A stretch of 64,000 bases of DNA, from assembly GCA_034670405.1 (NCBI GenBank), contig JAXDDX010000001.1, forward strand, positions 3,012,501 to 3,076,500, written 5' to 3'. Under the pieces are notes generated by a model. It had not been told where the DNA came from. It did not search any database and worked only from the letters and a program-made list of their open reading frames with translations. This DNA comes from Hoplostethus atlanticus. Lineage: Eukaryota > Chordata > Actinopteri > Trachichthyiformes > Trachichthyidae. The position numbers and the translations under genes are program-made. This document shows, piece by piece, positions 1-14,272 of this stretch. The stretch's first letter is position 1. The number at the start of each line of letters is the position of its first letter.

Positions 1-354
1 CCAATCCAACCACACATTTTTTTCGTTCAGCTGAAATCAAATGTGAACTAAAAGAGGACAGCCCAAGGTTTGGGAACACAGAGGAGGTTGTATCTTTTTC
101 AGACAGGTCATTTTCAGGCCTGCTGTTTTCTGTCCGCTCTGCTCTACTTCCAGCATGCCTGGTTGCTCTGCAGCATCACAAGAAACTTGCTGCTCTTTTC
201 CAATACAAGATGTATGAAGAGAAGAAATAACCAAGGCTTGTTTTTAACACTTGGCTTTTATTGGCTAATGTAAAATCTCTCATACAAGTACTTGTATACA
301 ATGCAATAGCCAATAAGATAAATTCTTTTGAAGTATTTCTATGAGAAGAGTATT
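1..354. other. Noncoding; intron of the left-edge gene
   Basis: AT-rich sequence with no exon I can support on either strand. Confidence 0.4.
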
Positions 355-475
355 TTAGCCCCCCTTTACACCTGGCCTTAACATGTGTATTGCGTCTCGA
401 TCTGATTTGATTGGATTACATTTAGACATTAAAATGCATATCCAGTACACTCATTGCAAATTGGATTTCTCTTTC
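355..475. repeat. Fragment of a dispersed fish repeat (CCCTTTACACCTGGCCTTAACATG type)
   Basis: The opening cccctttacacctggcc followed by aacatg..gcgtctcgatc..gattgg resembles one end of a common teleost nonautonomous DNA element. Recognition is from memory of the motif; the other terminus is not seen. Confidence 0.4.
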
Positions 476-897
476 CCTCACCAAAATACAGATTGTCAAT
501 AATAACTTGCTCTCGTAATATTTAACGTCTTTTAAACCTGACGGTACTTGTTAACAACGTTTCTCTTGGTCTCCAAGTACTCTGGCAATCCATTTTTGAC
601 ATGTATGTCTGAGCTTCCTGCCTCCTGTTTGACTTGCAGGTGCTTCGTTGTTAACAACAAACAATCCACACATAGCAAATACAGAAATGGAAACAGCAGA
701 ACTTGTGGGGGTGTAGCTGAGGTGTGGACTGAACCGGCCCACCAGCTCGATTCCCTCCTGCATCCAGCCCCCCTCCACCAGTAGCGATACATAACATACT
801 CTCAGATACAGGATATCTCAGCAAATGATCTGATTTACATCCAATAATCACATCCAGGCATTCCCTTTAAAGCGAATGTAAGTGACATAGTGCTGAC
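476..897. other. Noncoding; intron 3' of the signal-peptide exon
   Basis: Short open frames here show no splice-bounded homology. Begins directly after the minus-strand donor at 897-896. Confidence 0.4.
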
Positions 898-1034
898 CTG
901 CAGAGGAGAGCGAGAGGACCAGGAGATGGAGGAGGAGGGCGAGGTGCAGCATGGTGTTGAGTGGTGAGAACCTCCTGGTGGGGTGACGGCTAGAAGCTCA
1001 GCTGATGGAACATTAGCAGGACTGCTTGGTTTTC
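898..1034 (-). CDS. Signal-peptide exon of a secreted or membrane protein (gene continues off the left edge)
   Basis: The minus strand reads a strong acceptor (CT-rich tract then CTTTAAG), an 82-nt leader, ATG at 952-950, then MLHLALLLHLLVLSLSSA plus one base, then donor GTCAGC. An 18-codon hydrophobic start that breaks at phase 1 is typical of a signal-peptide exon. No second exon is recognisable in 1-897, so the gene body is outside the window. In mammals the same-strand gene immediately downstream of NRCAM is LAMB4, and laminin beta genes also carry their signal peptide in an early short exon. A lamb4 identity is therefore plausible by synteny only; nothing beyond the leader can be compared. 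Confidence 0.6.
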
Positions 1035-3451
1035 CTTAAAGAGAGAGAGAAAGAGACAGAGAGAGGTCGTCAACAGATACTAAAACAACTGTAGATCTAT
1101 CCATTAGCTGACATCACAACTTCATCTGTGAACCTGAGCTGTATAAATATTTTGACCCAAATTGCTGTTCCTGGTGCTGATGTGGCAGCAGAAGAGGAGT
1201 TCAGAGCATTGACGTTACCCCAGATTATATTTTTAATCCTCCAGACTGATTCAGTCAATGTCACCCAGAGTCCAAACATAATCACTCCAAAGTAGAGGAG
1301 CATGCTAATGCTAAAAAGCAGCACTACACGTTTTTCATCCAGCCTGACGCCTGAAACTCCTCAAATAACATGAAACCACAGTAAAAGTTCAAGACGCAAC
1401 GTGAATTAAAGTGGAATATGTCCCATAAACCTGCAGTTTGAGTGTATGTATGAACGAAGACACAAACCACATCCGACAGCCTTGAGTTTGGACACCACAT
1501 CAGAGTCAACCCTATTTACAGCACATGACAAGCTTCACCAGTCAATCCCTGCGTGCATGTAGAGCACTCCAGCATCCACCAGCAGACAGTGAACCATATC
1601 TCTGCTTCATGTCAGCCTCCGAGGCGCAAACTCCTTGATTGGTCGACGCCCGATGATTGACATTTGGACAGTTGTCAGAAGCAATCGTGAGCGTTGGTTT
1701 AGCTGAGCAGGGATCTGTCTTCTCACTCACTGCCCCCAGGACCTTAACACCACACGACCACCAACAACTCCAGCACAGCTTTCTGAGTAAGAAAGCACCC
1801 TGGTAGCTCCGTCAAGGACAACAGTCGTCCCTCGGGACACAGAATGACAGGTGATGATGCTTGTTCACTGTGTTCGCAGGGTTCACACTAACCTAGTGAT
1901 AGAAATGGCTGCCGACTTGCTGGTGACACTGAAACCTTCTTGTAGGTAGTTTGAATTAGGGCTGCAGAATCAAATGAACAAAAAAAATGAAATTGAAATT
2001 GGCCACCACAAAGGCAGAAGATATTCTGTCAAGTTGCATGTCACAAATTATAATCAAATAGTGTAAATATTTGAAGCATGAACATCCAATTTAAGGACAG
2101 AAAACAAAGCAGGAAAAAATGGCATCATGATTTCAAAGGCATTCAACTCTAGCTTGAATGCCTTTTCACTGTTCTATCATGAATGCTGCCTTTCAGTAAA
2201 TCTCATGCCAAGTCAAAACATAATGCCATTAAATTATTGATGCCACAGCACTGAGTATCAATCCACATCAGCAGACCTATCCATTCATACCCAGGTTGTT
2301 CTGGACCGGTGTGTGTTGATTAGAGTGTAATTGAACATGAGGCAGACACTATTGATTCTTTGTGCAGTGCCTGGGGTATCAGCTGGCAGACACTCAAAGA
2401 GGTGTGACAACAGGATTGAGATCTCTGTGCTCACCAGACAAATGGAGTTCTATTACAGAAAATGGATTACGACGGATGACGAGGAGAAGCCTCGAATTAT
2501 GCCGGTCTTGCATGACACAAAAACAAAAATGTGCACATGCTTATAAACCTGTAAGACAAATGGGCGCACACACACCTAGAAACACACTCGCACTTATGCA
2601 ATTACACTCACGGACAATAAGTTGGACAAAATGTCTGGGCTTGTGCAGCTGGAGCGACGCAATACAGACGGGATTTCATCTTCACGCTGCCCCGTATCCT
2701 AGCAACACCTTTCAAAGGGAACAGTTTGCGTGCTGCGGGGGGCCTTTTGTAACCGGCAATAAAACTATGCAAACACTCATTTTAATCTGCAACAACACTG
2801 TTGCTGTGGGACGGGGGCGTAGGGTGCTCCGGTCATCTTTTAATACATTCATGCATTGAAGTATGACAAAGCGCTGCAAAAATAAGCTTTTTCGAAATCT
2901 CTGTCTCTCTCTCTCTCTCTCCCTCTCTCTCTCTCTCTCTCCCCCCACACACACACTCTTTCCATCTAGACATAACGCTAACTTAGCTAACTATCATTTC
3001 TGTAAATCATAAATCATAAATGATCTTAATAGATGCACTTAGGAGATTAGGGGAGGCGATAAGGAGCCCCGGTGTAGCGTCACAGAGAGAACCAATCCCA
3101 TCTACACCATTAAGAACTGTCTCTCAACTGATATACTGTACAGAAGCAGCAGACCAGCGCCACACAGAAGGGGAGCATGCTCTTACAATCTGTATTAATG
3201 GGGACTCCTATCTCCTATTGTAGAAGTCTGAATGCACGTGATGAGAGAGCTCCCGTCACCGCAGTAAATCACCAGGCACAGATGTGACAGCCCTCAAACA
3301 AGGCCGTTTCTCCTCCTCCATAAATCACACCCTGGATGTTGCCAGAGCCATTACCGCCTGTGGTCTGATTTTCAAGGTTCTTCCTGTCATGTTTTTTTTT
3401 TTTCCTCTCCTCTCTCAGTTTTGTTTTGCCCCCTGAATTTCAATCTCAATC

Positions 3452-3491
<40 letters not shown>

Positions 3492-3840
3492 CCTCAACCC
3501 AACCCTAGCACTGTAAATCAAGGCCCCATATTAATCAAGGCTGTTGGGTTATGATTCTGGGATTGTGCTGCCCCAACCCCAACAACAACCCTTTGGGATA
3601 GCCGCTGGCATACGCTAGGAAAAGTGAGTAAAAATGTCCTTTTCTCCACTTGGCCAGAAGTGGGGTGGAGGGTTTTATGAATACGTCATCCCTTATCAGC
3701 TGGGTCAAATCCAGAGAGGAGGGGGAGGATGGATTGGAGAGAAAGGGGGAAGGAGGGAGGGAATGAAAGGGGGAGGGGGGAGTCAGACTTAGACCTCACA
3801 AACAAGATGGAGGGGATCTTCCTTCAATACCCCATCCCCC

Positions 3841-3882
<42 letters not shown>

Positions 3883-6800
3883 CCACCACGACCCCAATCA
3901 CTCATTAAGAGCAGATTTACATTAATCCAGCAAGAGAAAGCCAAGATCGGGTTAACACTGGATTTGTCTTCATCAGTGCAGGAGGGAAAATGAGCACTGT
4001 GTCAGTTCCCTGCAGCATCCCAGCCATGTCTGAATCCCATAAGAAAGCAGCCATTTCCAGCAAAACATACAGTCAGCGGTGCATTACCGCTTGTATTGTG
4101 TAATGGAATCCGATATGGATACCTTATCTGATCAGTCACTGCTCATCCTCAAATCACAAATGTTGTGGTGAGCCAGAGAAGAAATTGTATCATCACCAAA
4201 CGCTGCTGGGAAAAACAGAGCAGGATGGAGAGAGGAATATTGATCCAGGTTAAAGGAGAATTGAAACGCAGCTAGTCTAGTTTTAGGGGAATTACTACTC
4301 AATCGTTTTGACCTGCATTCATCCTGAGCAACGATGATGTTTTTCTGTTTCACCTTCATCCTTCATACAATTATACACGCTCACGCCTTGCAGTTGCCCT
4401 GTACAACCACTTCTACTGAGCATTTGGAGCAGTTGGGGCGGGTCAAGTGCCTTTTACCCCACCCAGTCACAAGCCCCGCTCCTCCAACCTCCAGGCTACT
4501 CCAGTCTGAGCTCCGATTCCTGCCATCCTCTCTTTACTCTCTTTACTCTCAGACAGAACATCGTGTCAAAATGTCACCGACCTATACCTTCTCCGGTTTT
4601 ACAACGTGAAATTGAATTGAAATAAATGCTGCTGCTTGGAAAAAGTCGTGTTGTGTAGGAGGTATTGCTTGTTTTCATCTGTACAAGGAAACATTAAAAT
4701 GTCAGAGAGACTAAGAGAGCGAGAGAGACAACCGCATGAATCGCTTCATCATCCCAGAATGAAACAAGAGCCGCTGAATTTATGCTGAATCACTGTTATC
4801 ACACCACAAACCACTGGTGATACATATCATAGCCTCACCTGTGTGTTATTTATAGCATCATCATTGACTTTTGATTGTAAAATGAGCAAGAGATGGCCGG
4901 ATGTCTCTCCAACCTCAGCTCCTCTCTTCCATGTCTTTGCAAGGGGAAAATGAAACTTGGCTTGGCTATAGAGAAATGCAGGCTTGGATCTCCCAGTAGA
5001 GCTAGAAAATGATTCAATTAAATGAAGGATACAGAAATAGGCTATACAAGCCTGTTACACAGCAGATAAAACAGCAACCCCAAGACACAAACAACACCTG
5101 CAGACATCGCTGCTCCCTACACGCCCTGCAGAAAGCCCCCTGTTGCTAAGCAGGAACTGGCTCACCGCTAGATAGAAAGGTTGACTACTGTGCTTGTGTA
5201 TTTTTCAGTCCGTGACAGCTTACTTCTCCACTGTCAGCAATCCAGCTCCAGTAAATAGCAGAGCCATCCAAAAAGATGAAGCGGGAAAGGGATGGAAAAA
5301 GAATCATGGTATGTTGATATTTGGTATAAACCTAAAAACATATTGTTTTATTGGGAACAACATGTCAGAATAGGTCACACAAAATCTCTCCAGAAGCCGA
5401 AGATCCACCCTCGGATCCACTGATAGATATCATGAATTTATGATATTTTTATGATATTTTATCTATTATATTATATATATATTATATATTATGATAATTT
5501 ACATTTTTGGTGTACCCACTTTCCCTCAGCCTGCCCGGTCTACGTCTGCTTCAGTTCGTGATTTCCTACATTTCGCTAAATGACATTCGACAACATCCAG
5601 AGAACTTGATGCATTCAGCTAAGGGTTTTATGTGTAGGTGGAGAGAGCAACAACAGTAGAGTGATAGCAGAGCGACAGGTTTGAGAAAAAGTGAGAGTTG
5701 TCTTGTGGCTGCATTGCATTATGGTCTATTGAGGCCACTGTCAGTCAAGAAATTGGTATCTTTGCCTCCTCTACGATGCATTTCTTCCTGTATGACTGTC
5801 GTCGCAAAATTATGGGTCTAGAAAGACGTTCTTGCTCTTTGATTCTGAGGGACTGACACCCAAACCACTGATGTTTTAGATAGCTGGAAAATTGTTGTGC
5901 TATTGAACCCCATTGTAGCTACACAGGGATGAGAAACACTTTTGACACTTTTTCTTAGTTGTGTGTCACTGGTTTGTGTGTTAAAGTGTTTCAGGGTGGA
6001 TTTCTCCTTTAGGGTCAGGTGCATTACCATTAGCTATAGAAATTGGATGGTTCAGTGGAACACCAGAGGAGGCGAGGATCTTTCTGCTACGTGATTTGAG
6101 CGAAAGTGAAAATGAAATTCATGTTCTATTGTACTTTATATGATGAGCTGAGAAGCCTGCTTCATAGCAAAATGAAATCTGCAAATTCTGTTTGATTGGA
6201 AGATTATGAAAGGCTTGAGATAGGTTTTTTAGAAAAGATGGATTCTCTGTGGCACACTTCATCTCCAAGGACTCCATCCCAGAAGACAGAGAGCTGCCTC
6301 ACTCAGGAGACGTATTCCTCATGATGTAATCCAGCTGCAGAGAAGGCAGTCATGGCCCGTTCACTGTGTCACTCTGTCAGTCTCTGCCCCTCTTCCCCTG
6401 CCTCTCTCTCTCAGCCAATAGAACAAGTCACGCTAATGTAAGCTATTTATCCCAGCCCTACCAGTCCACACAATGCCCCCCGAGGGCCACACGGGCTCCG
6501 CAACCTCAGCTGACCTGGATATCAGTATCACCACTCATTCAGTAGACCAGAGTATCAACTACACTCACCCAAAATCAGCCTCTGTCACCGAAACGCAGAT
6601 GCCACGCTATACACAAACAGCAAAAGCATGACATGGACCGTATAAAATGTTTACCACGTATACACACCATTACCTTGAGTTGGTTTGTTTCAGCGAACAA
6701 ATGTCAGGTAACCATTTGCTCCAGTTTCAGGAATGCGAGTGACAAACCCAAATGTAGAATGGCAGCTGATAATATTTTCATCTTGACCCATTTTCCAGAT

Positions 6801-8142
6801 ACACATCTCCACAGAGGCTGAGCAGTAACGATTTACAACGGCACTCTGCCGTCCATTTTTGTCGTGGTGTATTAACTGCCACTCCGCAGCAGACACAGGC
6901 TTCTTTATTCATCTGACCTTTCTTTTCACTTATTGAATGTTACTGTCGCCACTCACACACCACCACTCCGGCTATGACACCATGCCTATAAAATCTCTGT
7001 CAGTAGTTCATTTGTGGCCTGCGTTCTGTTTGGACACTGTTCAACCCAAAAACTGCAGATCTGAAATCTGTGTGTATCCAAGTAAGGAAAGTGTGTCACA
7101 CCATCTATGATAAATTGCGCTATAGGCAAAGGTCAGAGAGGAAATGCACCCTGTAAAGAAAGAGCGCTCAGCTCAATTACTTCATACCACATCTGTCCAA
7201 TAAAGATATCAGCTAAGTGGTTTCTTTTGGAGAGCAGTGACGTGGTTTAGAGGCTACATAGCTCAGTATCCTGCTGATAGCCATACATCCTCTCTAGCAC
7301 AAATAGCTGTAATTACTAGCTGACAGAGTGCTACTTACACTCAGAGTCAACATTTAAAGAGAAGAAACCAGAGTAATAGCAATCCAAAAACACTTTTTCT
7401 TGAAGTATATTGAGAAAAACAATCAATATCTTCAGAAGGAAAGAAGGGTCTGAACACTGTGTACGTATTCTGCTTTAGGTAGCTAAATAAATGACAAACA
7501 ATAGAAAGATTAATCTAAGTCGAGTCTTCCCCCAGAACATTTCCCATTCATCCCTTTATTGGATTAGAAGGAGTGAATCCAACATTAGGCCACAGATTAA
7601 GTTAACAAAGAGAATGTTTTAATGGAATCCTAAAATAAGCCACAAACATCCTACTTAATTATATTTCAGTGGTGAAAAGGAGGAGGACACCTTTTTACTG
7701 CAGTTAATACCATGAATACCCATAAGACCGATGCGAGACACAACATTCGGGGCATGGAGTGCTTTGCCACTTACCTTTCGGCGGAGTGCTACCCTGCTAA
7801 CAGCCTGTGTCCCTGTCCCCTCCAACATGCCAACCCTGCCAACTGCCCTAAATACTCCACTCCATTGTCTGTCTCAAAAAAATGAGCAATGCTGCTGGAT
7901 GGAAGCACTCTCTCCAAGGTGCATAGAGGAGGGAGGGAGAGCGGGAAGAGAAAAGCTTTAATTCCCTGAGCAGGACAGGGAGCCGTGCAAATGGGGCGCC
8001 ATTGAAGAAGCCTCCCTGCAGCGAGAGCGCTCCGCCGAGGGGTCGAATCTCCTCACAGCGGCCAGGCTAGGGTCTAATCTCTTAAGCCATTCCATCTCAT
8101 TCATACACACATGCACATGCTGCAGCACACTGGCACACAAAT

Positions 8143-8178
<36 letters not shown>

Positions 8179-8924
8179 AACTAGCAAGCTCACCCCACCC
8201 CCCACCACCTTTGTACCCCAGTTCTCCACCCCTGTAATACACTCTCATCAGTAGCCTGGCTGCGGGCCAGACTTTGAGTGAGTGCAAGTCAAAAAGCAGA
8301 CAAACCTTCAAATCACTTCTCAGCCACATCATCACCACTCATCATCATCATCATCATCATCATGCCCAATACTGTTGCAGTAAATCAAAGCCCATTGTTG
8401 GGAAGCTTGAAAGGTCAAGAAAATGCTTGCTTTGCAAAAACTTGTACACTTCCACACAATACCAAGCAAGTGAGGATAAGACATGAAAGACTATTGCATC
8501 AATGGGGATCTCTCACTTGAAAGTTGACGTGATGCACTCCTCCCAGTCAAACAGATTCTGTAGTTCCATGTTTTCTTCAGCCTTGTCTATTCCCCTTCTC
8601 CCACTCTATTTAGCTCACTAAAGAAAGCCAACAATAACCAAGCTCTTCTCTGAAGCTCCTTTTATCTGCTCTCCCCAAGTAGATACTTAGGAGGGCAGGA
8701 TTAAGCCTGCTTTTACTAATGAATGAGTGAATTCCATTGCAGAAAGCGTCTCTTTCTTAAACAAGAAAAGTGGAATGGTTGCAATTCCAGCATTGCACAA
8801 CTAAAAGCTTTGCTAATAGACACGGTACAGTTTTCAGAGGTTTAGAGAGGCGTCTGTAAGTGGAGGGTCATCACTTCAGATACCTGGAATGACTAAAAGA
8901 CTTGGGAGGGAGAAGTGAACGAGT
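1035..8924. other. Noncoding block, presumably intron of the left-edge gene
   Basis: No supported exon. Contains CT/GA tracts at about 2898-2940 and 3450-3486, CA tracts at about 3842-3874 and 8148-8174, a purine-rich stretch at 3715-3783, and an AT-rich run at 5435-5500. The section 5690-6020 (gcattgcattatgg ... ctgaaacac-type sequence read on minus) looks repeat-like but I cannot name it. Confidence 0.4.
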
Positions 8925-9150
8925 CGTGTGCCCTTGCTCGGGTGTCATTGAGCAAGGCGCTGAACCCCCCAACTGCTCCAGTGGAGCTGCTCATTGGCCA
9001 ACAGCACAAGACTGTGATATTCCTGAGCCCTCCTCGGTGTGAGTGTATGAATGTGTTTAAGCCTCCCTCCCTCTGCAACTGCTACCCCAGGCCATTGTTG
9101 TCACCGGGAATATGCTTTTACTCACCCTGCCTAGTTAAATAAGGGTTAAA
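8925..9150. repeat. Degenerate teleost interspersed repeat (gagcaaggc..tgaaccccccaactgctcc type)
   Basis: The string attgagcaaggcgctgaacc ccccaactgctcc and the tail taaataagggttaaa recall a very common fish interspersed repeat. Assigned by pattern recognition only; class (SINE or LINE tail) is not certain. Confidence 0.5.
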
Positions 9151-10390
9151 CGGTGTCCGTTCTCTGCTGAGGGCGAGAGGCAGCCACCACTATGCAAAAA
9201 AAAAATCTCAGTCAATGACTTTGCGGTAGCATAAACCTGCAAAATGCTGAGCAGGTCTTCCAGGGATTTAGTAGACTAGAGACTAGAGCAGATTTGGGAG
9301 GGTTGGAGCCTTGCAGAGCTTCAGCAAGCTGCAGGTCTGTATACCACAGCACATCGTATTCCTAGCAAATCATTTGGTATTGTCCGAGCCACGCCCAGAC
9401 AACTCAGGCAACCTGATAAATGGTGCCATCAGTCTAGAAAGAAAAAGACCAGACCTGGTGCTGGGACAAAGAAACAAAACCAAGTGATGGATTGATTAGA
9501 GTTATTGGATTTTATGGAGTGTAATCATGCAGAGGACCCAAATGTTCCCAGCTACCATAGCATTTCCTCTGTGCATCCCATTACCATCCGTCTTACTGGG
9601 CAATTTATGTCCAGCCGATGCTCCGAGGGAAGGAAATAGGTTTTAATTGATCTTGATTTATTCCAGGGGCCTGAAAATATATCAGGAAGGGATCGGGAAT
9701 GACACAGACATGACTGCTAGGAAGCACAGCTCGGAAAGTGTTCCTTTGATAGTATCTACCAGTTAACGTTAACTTTATGGGTCATTTAACCTACATAAAT
9801 AAGTATAACTCAACGTAAAGGGGATGATTGGAGCGTGTAATCAGTGATACTGTCGCAAATGAAGGCAAATCATCATATTTAATAACTAAAATGCACTCAA
9901 TAAACTCTGCAAATCAAATCCCTGCGTACCTTTCGAGTCATGAAAACTAAAGGATGAGGTCAAGAGAGCTGCGGATGATGCTTCAAATCCATTCTACTGC
10001 TTTCCCTTTTTATCATCCAGAGAGTTGACATTGAGAAAATTGTGCAAACGAGCAAAAGAGAGGATTCATTTTTTCCCTTTTAGCTGGCAATCTGACACTA
10101 TTCATAAACCACGAGCTCTCCAGCTAATCAAAAGCATTGCAAATCTCTCAGAAGCATGTTCTATGTGGAACAAGGCGCGGAGCAAAGGCAGAGCACTGGG
10201 CCTGCGTCTGGCTGGCTTCACTGCTCCGGCTTTCGGCTCCAGTGTGATTTACCGAAGACTTCTGACTCAGCACAATCCCACCACTGACAGGAACGAGAGA
10301 GGATCGTTTCCCCCCCTTCTGTCTATGTTACACAGCTAGAGTCGGCAAAGATGTGCTGTTTCTCAATACCGCTCTGACCACAACAAACAT
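9151..10390. other. Noncoding block
   Basis: No convincing exon, RNA gene or repeat seen. The longest open frame begins at 10025 and lacks splice context and recognisable motifs. Confidence 0.35.
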
Positions 10391-10560
10391 GGGTCAAACA
10401 GAAGTTGCAAATCATTCTTAGTGTTTGTTTTAACCGGCTTGGAGTACCAGATGTGTATAGGGCTTGCTATTGGAAAGTTTGCAGTAACTCCTACCCATCT
10501 GGTGCTCCAAGTAGGTTAAAACAAACTCCAAGCACTATTTGCAACTTCTATTTGAAGTAG
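10391..10560. repeat. Long imperfect inverted repeat (foldback or MITE-like element)
   Basis: The left arm (10391-10453: gtcaaacagaagttgcaaat, then tgtttgttttaacc, then cttggagtaccagatg) is the reverse complement, with a few mismatches, of the right arm (10496-10558: catctggtgctccaag, ggttaaaacaaac, atttgcaacttctattt). Arms are about 60 bp and the loop about 40 bp. This is the form of a palindromic MITE. Confidence 0.75.
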
Positions 10561-12671
10561 ATCTGGACCAGAACACCGAAAATCAGGTGGTCATGATATA
10601 CCTGTGTTTCAAAAATAGGCCTCATTTTTCATAATAGTAATATTGACAAACATTTTTAACGTATTTATTCAATTGCTATAATATTAAACATTTAAGCGTT
10701 TACTACTACTGTGATGCATGTAAGAAATGTGTGCCGACTCTTGAAACAGACTGGAGATAAAACTACTCCACGCTGATGTTCCATTTTCCAGATTTCTAAA
10801 GTGTGCTGTGCCCTGGTTTCTGCTCCCTATGATCCTGTTTGATGTCGTTTTTGCGTGTCAGCATTACGATGAACAAGACTCAATGCATGACAAGAAAGGA
10901 AGAGCAGAAATACATCTTCAGTGACAATGTTCGTAGCTGCTAGAAAGGTTTTGTGTGCTGGTTCTTTTTATCTGCACACTTACTCTTGATTGTCTTTCGA
11001 CCAAATCCAACAGGATGGGGTCACACAACCTCGTTCTTGGGGGGTGGCAGCAGTTCACGTGTGAAAGGTGGGATTCTCTTCCTTTGTAGTCAAACTAGGT
11101 GAAATGAAAGTAGGCCCCAAGTTCATCTTAGTTCAAGCAGTTTAATACACACGTGTGGACAGAGACGAACATCACCAAACAAGGCAATCTTTTCCAGATG
11201 TGTCTCGGGGATGTCGACACACAGCCCTGCGGCCCTTCCAGTCCTAATACCAGATGTTTCTTCCTTCAGTATCCTATAGACCCTATAAGAGTTAACCTAC
11301 AGACAGTGTACATAGTTAAACCATTTATAAATGCTCAAAAGATATATAATGGATAAAAATGATGCAAAGTTAATATGATGATACAAGCAGACACAGCACA
11401 TGAATGTAATTATCATGTCTCGGTCTATAAATTCACCTAACAATGTGTGTGGGTGTGTGTGTGGGTTTGTGCAAGCAGCAGGCTCTGTATCATTAGCTCT
11501 GTAGTGAGCTTACTAACAGACGCCCCCATCCGCTGCCTGTTAGGAACCAGGTCAGCGAATCAGAATTTCTTCGTGCAGGTACGTAATGCAGTGCTGGTAA
11601 TGTTAATGGCACTCTGCTGTTGCTGTTTATGGACAATTTAAAAAAACAAAAAACAAAGAACAGACATGACCACAGTCTCTCAAAAGCTTGAGTGTAAGCC
11701 AAAAGTAAATTGCTCCTGATTGCCCCAATCTGATCTCTGGTTCAAAGCCTTTTATTGCTGCTCAACCCGTCTGTCTCGGAGAATACAAACAGAACAAGGC
11801 TGCCAACCTGTGGCTTACAAGAACTGGCCCCGACCTGCCCAATCAAACGGCTTTTGTCTCTATGTTAATATGAGTGGTGCTGAGTGGTTCGGGTGAATGA
11901 AGGTACCTTGAAAGCCGAGGGACTGTCAGCACCGGGGCATGAGGTAGCAGCGACTTGGAAGGAGACGAACTGATTTATTTTACCAGCTATGATCAAAGGT
12001 CTATTACTGGGTGCACACTTTGAAATGTGCGGTTTCACCTTAAGGTTATCGTTTGATCGCTTCATTGCCGTAATGCGATTCAAATCCATTCAGTCAATAT
12101 GCAGTTTTGTTATTTCACCCTGGCCTATTAACCAAAACACCTTCTGCACAGGGTTGTCTTGTCTTGTCTTGTTGAGAGAGAGAGAGAAAACCTGCATTCC
12201 CTGGGGGGAGGGGAAGCATTTTTCATGGTGCTGTTGCTAGCACATGCCAAATTAAATAAAAGCACTTTATTCATGCATAGAAAGTCATTAAACAAAAGGT
12301 CACGGAGACACATATGGTGTTACGGTGGGGGAGCAGCTTCCGAGCTGGAAAAACACCCACCACAACTTAACCTGTTCACATACTTCAGCCCACATGGATG
12401 AACAACGCATATATAGGGCGTACATACAGTATATATGATGACAGAGTGCTACACTACCCTTTAACCTAGTAGGCTACGCTGGGCATATAGGGAAGACACT
12501 TCGGTGTACACCATAACAACATGCCTGTGACATATCGTACAGTACAAATACACAAAATAGAAAGAAAATAAGTGATTAATATTTGATGAAGTGGTGCCAC
12601 GGCAGCTCAAACGTGGGTAAGCAATGCCTCAAGTGAGAATAGTGTAAACATGACAGGGAAGGATTCAAACG

Positions 12672-12672
<1 letters not shown>

Positions 12673-12740
<68 letters not shown>
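12673..12740. repeat. (CA)n microsatellite
   Basis: Uninterrupted CA dinucleotides of about 68 bp; a second CA tract follows at about 12881-12919. Confidence 0.98.
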
Positions 12741-12741
<1 letters not shown>

Positions 12742-12878
12742 GCTTCAATGAGTTCAAGCTCTCAGTGTGCAGCACTGCAGTGTTGAGGTAGGCCGCTCCA
12801 TTCTAAGACACAGATAATGAGCTATTCCCTCTGCAGAGCACAGAACTCTGGAGCCAGCAGACTGGAGCTGTGCAGGAG

Positions 12879-12921
<43 letters not shown>

Positions 12922-14233
12922 GCTTACGATAAACAAAGAGAGAACAGGGAAACTAGCTAACTTCCCAACTCTCCGCTCAACTTTGCGAGTCTATCGTTGC
13001 ACAAACACACACACATTCACACACATTCACACACATGCACGTGTACATGCACAGCACACAAACAACCTAAACAGTGAGCCCACTCTGCCACCTACCTCTG
13101 ATCCCAAGCACACATCCCTGAGGTGTAAACACACACACACACACCGGAGATAGTCCTGCTGGCAGCACAGGGGGTCGACTCTATATCTACGCCTCGGTAT
13201 ACACTGCTAGTCCTGGAGAGCAGTCAGTCACCGCATGCTGCCCCAATCTATCACTCACTGGGATGCACCCTTCCATCACACACATACAGCCGTCAAATCA
13301 CAGGGCTTCCCAGCAGTGACCTCACAGGGAGGAGGAGGTGGGGGGAGGAGATGAATCCCTGGCTGCCATCTACAGGGATGGGGTGGAGGAGGGGGCAAGA
13401 AAAAGAGAGGGAGAAAGAGGGGGGTAGGCATATGCATGTGAGAGAGAGCGAGAGAGAGAGAGATGAGAGGGCATAGCCAGAGAGAATGGCAGCCACAGTA
13501 GAGGAGAATTACTACGTCAAGGATAAGAGAAAAGAGTGTGTGCCAAGGGAAGGATGTTGCGAGGAGAGAAGACGTCATAACATGATAGAATAACGTTACC
13601 GGGAGATACGGAGGTGAAACAGGGAGAAGAAGAAGAAATTTTAATTTAATAGCTGTGAGGGCTGCGTCCATTCCCTCAGCTGGAATGGATCTCCTCCTCC
13701 TATCCACTCCTCCTCTGGGCTCCACTCTTCCTCCTCCCAGTCCTTCACATTCCCTTCCTCTCAACTCCAGGACTCCATTAATCCACTCCTCCTCTGGCCC
13801 CACTCTTCCTCACCTCTCACTCCAAATCCTCCTTGTCACACCCTCTCCTCTCCTCTCTCTTCTCACATCTTTTCTCTCCTCCTCTTTTTTGGTATACTCC
13901 TACTCCTCCTCTCATCCATAATGAATGCTTTTGAAACATCCGCTTCCTGTAGTGGGCCCTGCGCCCCTGGAGCCAGTCGTGCCGTATTGATTCCTCCACC
14001 AGAGGAGTCATCAGGGCAGAGATAATAAGGTTTAAAGTCAAACTGAGGATAACAACCCTCCCCACCCCCCTCACCCTCCCTCCCAAACCCCCGCCCCACC
14101 TCAGGGACCCCATCTTCTCCCGTCCTGTCCTGTCTCGTCCGGTTCCGTCCTCCCTAACGTGACGTGCCTCAGCCCCCCCCACAGGCTAGGAATGAGCAAA
14201 AGGATTGTAATCGTCCAGTTCGGAGGAGTATCT

Positions 14234-14234
14234 G

Positions 14235-14268
<34 letters not shown>
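14234..14268. repeat. (TG)n microsatellite
   Basis: Pure TG run followed by GA-rich sequence. Confidence 0.95.

Positions 14269-14272
<4 letters not shown>

Noticed and set aside
2362..2859. 165-residue plus-strand open frame
   Set aside because: Cys/His-containing but no motif spacing or homology I recognise, and no splice or promoter context.
13276..13803. 175-residue minus-strand open frame
   Set aside because: Ser/Leu/Pro-rich low-complexity sequence made by GA/CT tracts; no domain, no splice context.
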